Assembly (NCBI GenBank): GCA_021234155.1
Contig: JAJEKV010000011.1
Location: 20,664,677 to 20,728,676, forward strand
DNA: 64,000 nucleotides
Reading direction: 5' to 3'
Origin: Isoetes taiwanensis
Taxonomy: Eukaryota; Streptophyta; Lycopodiopsida; Isoetales; Isoetaceae
Shown here: piece by piece, positions 60,620 through 64,000 of the stretch
Layout: each line of letters opens with the position of its first letter
Position numbering within the stretch: position 1 is the stretch's first letter
Notes under the pieces: model-generated
What the model was told of the DNA's origin: nothing
Database searches by the model: none
Seen by the model: only the letters and a program-made list of their open reading frames with translations
Position numbers and translations under genes: made by a program

Positions 60620-61120
60620 TAAGGGGAAAAGGAAAAGGAAAAGGAAAAGGGAGGATGAAAAGAGTAAAAAGGCACAAGGAAAAGGGGAAGAGGGAAAGGG
60701 AAAAAGGGAAAGGAAAAATAGCATGGGAAAAAGGGGACGAACGAAAGGATGAGGAAAAAGAAAAATAGCATAAGAAAAGGGAAAGAATAAGAGAAAAGAA
60801 AAGGCGGAGGGAGGAAAAGAAAAAAGGCAATGAGAAAAGAGGAAGGGGAAACGGTGGGGAAAGGAGGAAAGGGGAAGGGAAAAGGGCGGAGAGAAGGGAA
60901 AAAGGGCATGAGGAAAAAGGAGAGAGAAATGGAAAAGAGAAAGGGGAAAGGGCAAGGGACAAAATGGAAAAGGGAAAAGGTGAAGAAAAGGAAAAAGAAA
61001 AAGGAAAAGGGGAATAGCGAAAGAGGAAAGAAAAAAGAGGAAGAGGGTCCGAAAAGGAGGAAAAGGGGGACGTAAAAAAGGTGGGAAAAAAAGAATAGAA
61101 AAAGGCATGGATAAAAATGG
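60620..61120 (+). repeat. Homopurine tract 1 (GGAAAAGG-type)
   Basis: Almost exclusively A and G on the plus strand for about 500 bp. The open frames seen on both strands (Lys/Glu/Gly-rich plus strand, Phe/Pro/Leu-rich minus strand) are composition artefacts. Part of it (60890-61110) is repeated at 61490-61715. Confidence 0.93.
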
Positions 61121-61124
61121 AAAG

Positions 61125-61465
61125 AATTGTATATATCTATAATATATATACATACAATTATTTAATGTCCCTATAGGGGGTGAAAGTTTGTAGAGATTGA
61201 TCCCACCCGTCTATTTTTTGAGGTGGCGCGACAATGGCCCTTGGATTTAGTGGGGGCATGCATGGGGGGCATGCACCCCATCCATACACCGTTGATTGGG
61301 CACGTGAGAAATCTTGGCCCATGATTTTTTAAAGGGAAGGTGCAAGGAAGGTCCCTTAAAAGGTGCTTTCTGGTGCAGTCAATCTTAGCCGTTGGATCAA
61401 AAAGGGGAGGAGAAATCCTGACCATTAATTTTTTATTAAATTGCAATTTCTTTTATTAAAAGAGG
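61125..61465. repeat. 340 bp direct repeat, copy 2
   Basis: Near-identical to 59085-59425; embedded between the two homopurine tracts. Confidence 0.92.
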
Positions 61466-62140
61466 GAAAAGGGGGAAGAGAAAAATGGCGGAGAGAAGGG
61501 AAAAAGGGCATGAGGAAAAAGGAGAGAGAAATGTAAAAGAGAGAGGGGAAAGGGCAAGGGACAAAATGGAAAAGGGAAAAGGTGAAGAAAAGGAAAAAGA
61601 AAAAAGAAAAGGGGAATAGCGAAAGAGGAAAGAAAAAAGAGGAAGAGGGTCCGAAAAGGGGGATGTAAAAAAGGTGGGAAAAAAAGAATAGAAAAAGGCA
61701 TGGATAAAAATGGAAAGAGAAAAGGAAAAGGAAGAGGAAAAGGGCATGAGGAAAGGGGGAAGGATGAAAAAAGAAGGAAAAGGAAAAGAGAACAGGAGGC
61801 GGAAAGGGGAGGGAAAAAGGGCACGAGGAAAAGGGAGAGAGAAATGAAAAAATGGAAGGGAAAAGGGCACGAGAAAAACTAGAAGAAGGAAGGGGTGAGG
61901 AAAGGGAAAAAAAGGAAGGGAAAAATAGCATGGGAAAAATAGCATGGGAAAAGAGAAAAGAAAAAAGGGAATAGGGAAAGGGAAAAAGGAAAAAGAGAAA
62001 GAGGGTGGGGAAATGAAAAAAAGGGCACGTAAAAAATGTGGGAAAATGGGAATGGAAAAAGGCATGGGAAAAGGAAAAAGGAAAAGGAAGGAGAAAAGAA
62101 AGGGGAAAAGAGCACGGGAAAAAGAATAAGAATAAGAATA
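61466..62140 (+). repeat. Homopurine tract 2 (GGAAAAGG-type, ending in AAGAAT repeats)
   Basis: About 675 bp of A/G on the plus strand, with rare T or C. Its first 250 bp repeats tract 1; it ends in GAATAAGAATAAGAATA near 62125-62145. Confidence 0.93.
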
Positions 62141-62205
62141 AGAATAGTTTTTTATCGTCCACTGAGACCAATCGGCCTATGGGACCCAGAAGGAACGCAA
62201 CAAAC

Positions 62206-62276
62206 TTATTACTGTCCGGGTTAAAAAACCCTCGCCCCGAAGGGTTTTCGAGGGAAAAACCGTGGCAGTAATAAGA
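62206..62276. repeat. Short inverted repeat (71 bp hairpin)
   Basis: CTTATTACTG and CAGTAATAAG enclose a second inverted pair, AACCCTCG(CCCCGAAGGGTTTT)CGAGG-type, giving a branched foldback. Could be a miniature foldback element or a transcript hairpin. Confidence 0.6.
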
Positions 62277-62331
62277 ATGCTGTCAAACTGTACAAGTATA
62301 CATCATTAGGAAATAAATGTGTATGTACATG

Positions 62332-63667
62332 TCAAGCGCGTGCCCGAGGACGTAGTTGATCTCGCATGTCCATGACCTCCTGAAGGTATGATCCTAGCAC
62401 CCGTACGGATGCCGTGCTCAATGTCACATGTAGCGGCTGGCCAGGCCTGACCAACTCAGTATAGTGCGTCCGGATTTGATCATATGCTGGGCAACTTTGA
62501 AGGGTATGAGATTCATCCTCAATGACTCCCATTTGGCAGCATTGACAGAGTCTGTCCCGACGTGGGCTCACCAATCCATCCGCCTGCTCAATTCCGAAGA
62601 TGATGTGCCCCCGTGGCGAATGGAGGCAATGAGTCCGCGTCTTTTCATGGGCAAGTGGGTGTGCGAGTAGCATTGTGGGCCTCGTTCCAATGTGGGATTT
62701 ATGTGGCCGGGTAGTGTCTTTGTCTTGACTGCTCAAAGGCGCCGGCATCCCAAAGCTTGCTGATGAAGCAAGCGTCAAGATATTGCCTCAAGCTATGGCG
62801 ATCGCCTCTGTTTGCACATATATACACCGTGCTCCCGCACATTCCATCTAGCCATCCATTGAGCTCTCTTTTTCCCTCCAGCCGGGCCTTGAGGCCAGGC
62901 CCCATTGCCATGATATAAGCTAGTTTAGGGAGACGAGCATCGTCCATATTGACCACCTTCTCGAAAATAGATAATGTGGCGATCAAGGGCTGCCCTCCTA
63001 AGAGGCAAGAATCCTCTCCTCGTAGTAGAATTTGATATGGGACTTGTGGACTCACCCCTAGTCCTCGTATTACCAAGAAGGCTTTCTCACGCACTGCTCC
63101 AAGTCATTCCAAGTAGCGAGGATACTCTTGGGCCTCATACTTCAACCCCGTGATAAAAGGGCAGGGCTCCACCGAGACCTTGAGCAGGTGTGATGATGGG
63201 TCCAATCATACAACTCCGCTCTATGACTATTGTTTTGCATTGCATATAGTGCCTTCCAGCCCGCCGTAGTAACTTCGTGGCCGTATGGATGTGTCCCGCA
63301 GCATAGTAGAAGGAAACTCCACTCCCAAATATTTGTATGTGGATGCTACTTCCACATTCTGCCCTCGGTAACTGAAGGAGGGGATCCTCGGCTGTCGTGA
63401 AGATGATATAAAAACCACCTTAGTCTTGGCCAAGTTGACGCGCATATCAGTCGCTTGACAAAATGTGTTCAGGGCATCGAGATGTCGTTGCATGTCTGCT
63501 GGTGTGTAAGCTAGGAGGTCTACATCATCAGCATATATTAACTGCTTGATGACCTGGTAGAGAAGGTGAGCTCCGTCGCTGCTATATGCCACGGACGTGT
63601 CTTTGGGCCTTTGGTCCAAAGAGGGCCTTTTGGTCCAAAGAGGGCCTTTAGTCCAAAGAAGGACCAA
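62332..63667 (-). pseudogene. Second LINE type: RT C-terminal part to zinc finger, 5' truncated
   Basis: The minus strand begins near 63560 with IKQLIYADDVDLLAYTPADM (catalytic YADD), then MRVNLAKTKVVFI and VASTYKYLGVEFP, as in non-LTR reverse transcriptases. After frame breaks (63667-63227, 63094-62699, 62778-62332) it reaches CQCCQMGVIEDESHTLQSCP, a C-terminal zinc finger of the C..C...H....C kind. The sequence is clearly different from the other LINE (ADDVDLLAYT versus FADDTFLFLV), so a second clade is present. The N-terminal side runs into a short repeat of TTTGGTCCAAAGAGGGCC (63600-63665). Dead copy. Confidence 0.82.
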
Positions 63668-64000
63668 AGGGGGCGTGCATGCTATATAGTAGCTCGGGGG
63701 AGAGCTCTGGGGCGGCTATGTTCTAGCTGAGAGCTCGTGGTTGAGTGGTGAGATAGCATGTCACGTCAAGTGTCTGTTTTAGTGGTGTCTGTTTTAAAAC
63801 CAAAAAAGAAAAAGAAAAAAAAACTTAAGGGCACGTATTCCTTTTGGTGGAAAAGTATTTCTTTTGAGGGCAAAGGGGTAGACTAATTCATAAGGAATAG
63901 TCTAGGCCAAAGACGTCTTTACGGGAGTGTTCAAAGCTAACAATTAGGACTTGCCATATCAAAGTTAAACGATATGACATGAAGATAAAAATTAAAAGAT
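63668..64000. other. Window end, nothing recognised
   Basis: AT-rich sequence with an A-rich run near 63805; no supported feature. Confidence 0.4.

Noticed and set aside
60548-62171. Long Phe/Pro/Leu-rich and Lys/Glu-rich open frames
   Set aside because: They are products of homopurine DNA, present on both strands and in several frames.
1-64000. CRISPR array, bacterial operon or phage system
   Set aside because: Spliced genes, plant retroelements and MITEs show eukaryotic nuclear DNA; the regular repeats here (440 bp, 665 bp, 340 bp) are not CRISPR-like.

Overview
The window is nuclear DNA of a land plant. It has spliced genes with GT-AG introns, a mitochondrial-targeted GrpE, a plant-type nucleotide-sugar transporter, Ty1/copia and LINE retrotransposons, LTR elements primed by initiator tRNA-Met, and many MITEs. 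It is AT-rich and dominated by nested repeats. The density of decayed LINEs with two distinct reverse transcriptase types would fit a fern, gymnosperm or other large-genome plant, but I cannot assign a species.

Layout. 1-8.8 kb: a decayed LINE (minus strand) split by an LTR retrotransposon (1119-7518) with 2.8-3.3 kb LTRs, a 320 bp non-coding interior and a TTAGC target duplication; its right-hand LTR carries a 557 bp foldback MITE. 9.0-14.1 kb: dispersed tRNA-like repeats, then a 543 bp TRIM (13515-14057) with GACCT target duplication and a tRNA-like Pol III promoter pair in each LTR. 14.8-16.2 kb: GrpE, five exons, plus strand, apparently intact. 17.76-22.52 kb: a CMP-sialic-acid/UDP-galactose type transporter, fifteen exons, minus strand, intact except for one missing base in exon 7; intron 10 holds a CHX cation/H+ exchanger relic. 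23.38-26.45 kb: Harbinger-like TIR elements nested in one another, each with a TTA or TAA target duplication. 27.5-31.3 kb: an unrecognised gene (minus) with one in-frame stop and one frameshift, flanked by 208 bp direct repeats. 32-40 kb: mostly intergenic, with a SINE-like element, a UTP12/WDR3 relic and a 665 bp tandem duplication. 41-47.5 kb: tandem arrays of a roughly 440 bp monomer carrying a perfect tRNA-type B box, with one inverted monomer. 47.5-57.1 kb: a 5'-truncated copia element (minus) broken by a complete LINE (49116-55409, 15 bp target duplication), itself broken by a 394 bp MITE. 57.6-62.2 kb: short tandem repeats, a GAATCT-type minisatellite and homopurine tracts around two 340 bp direct repeats. 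62.3-63.7 kb: the 3' part of a second, different LINE (minus).

The cellular genes do not form an operon or shared pathway. GrpE (mitochondrial Hsp70 exchange factor) and the Golgi-type transporter are unrelated housekeeping functions. The most unusual observations are the tRNA-like promoter inside TRIM LTRs, the Pol III-like tandem monomer, the large-LTR element with almost no interior, and the nested Harbinger-like elements.
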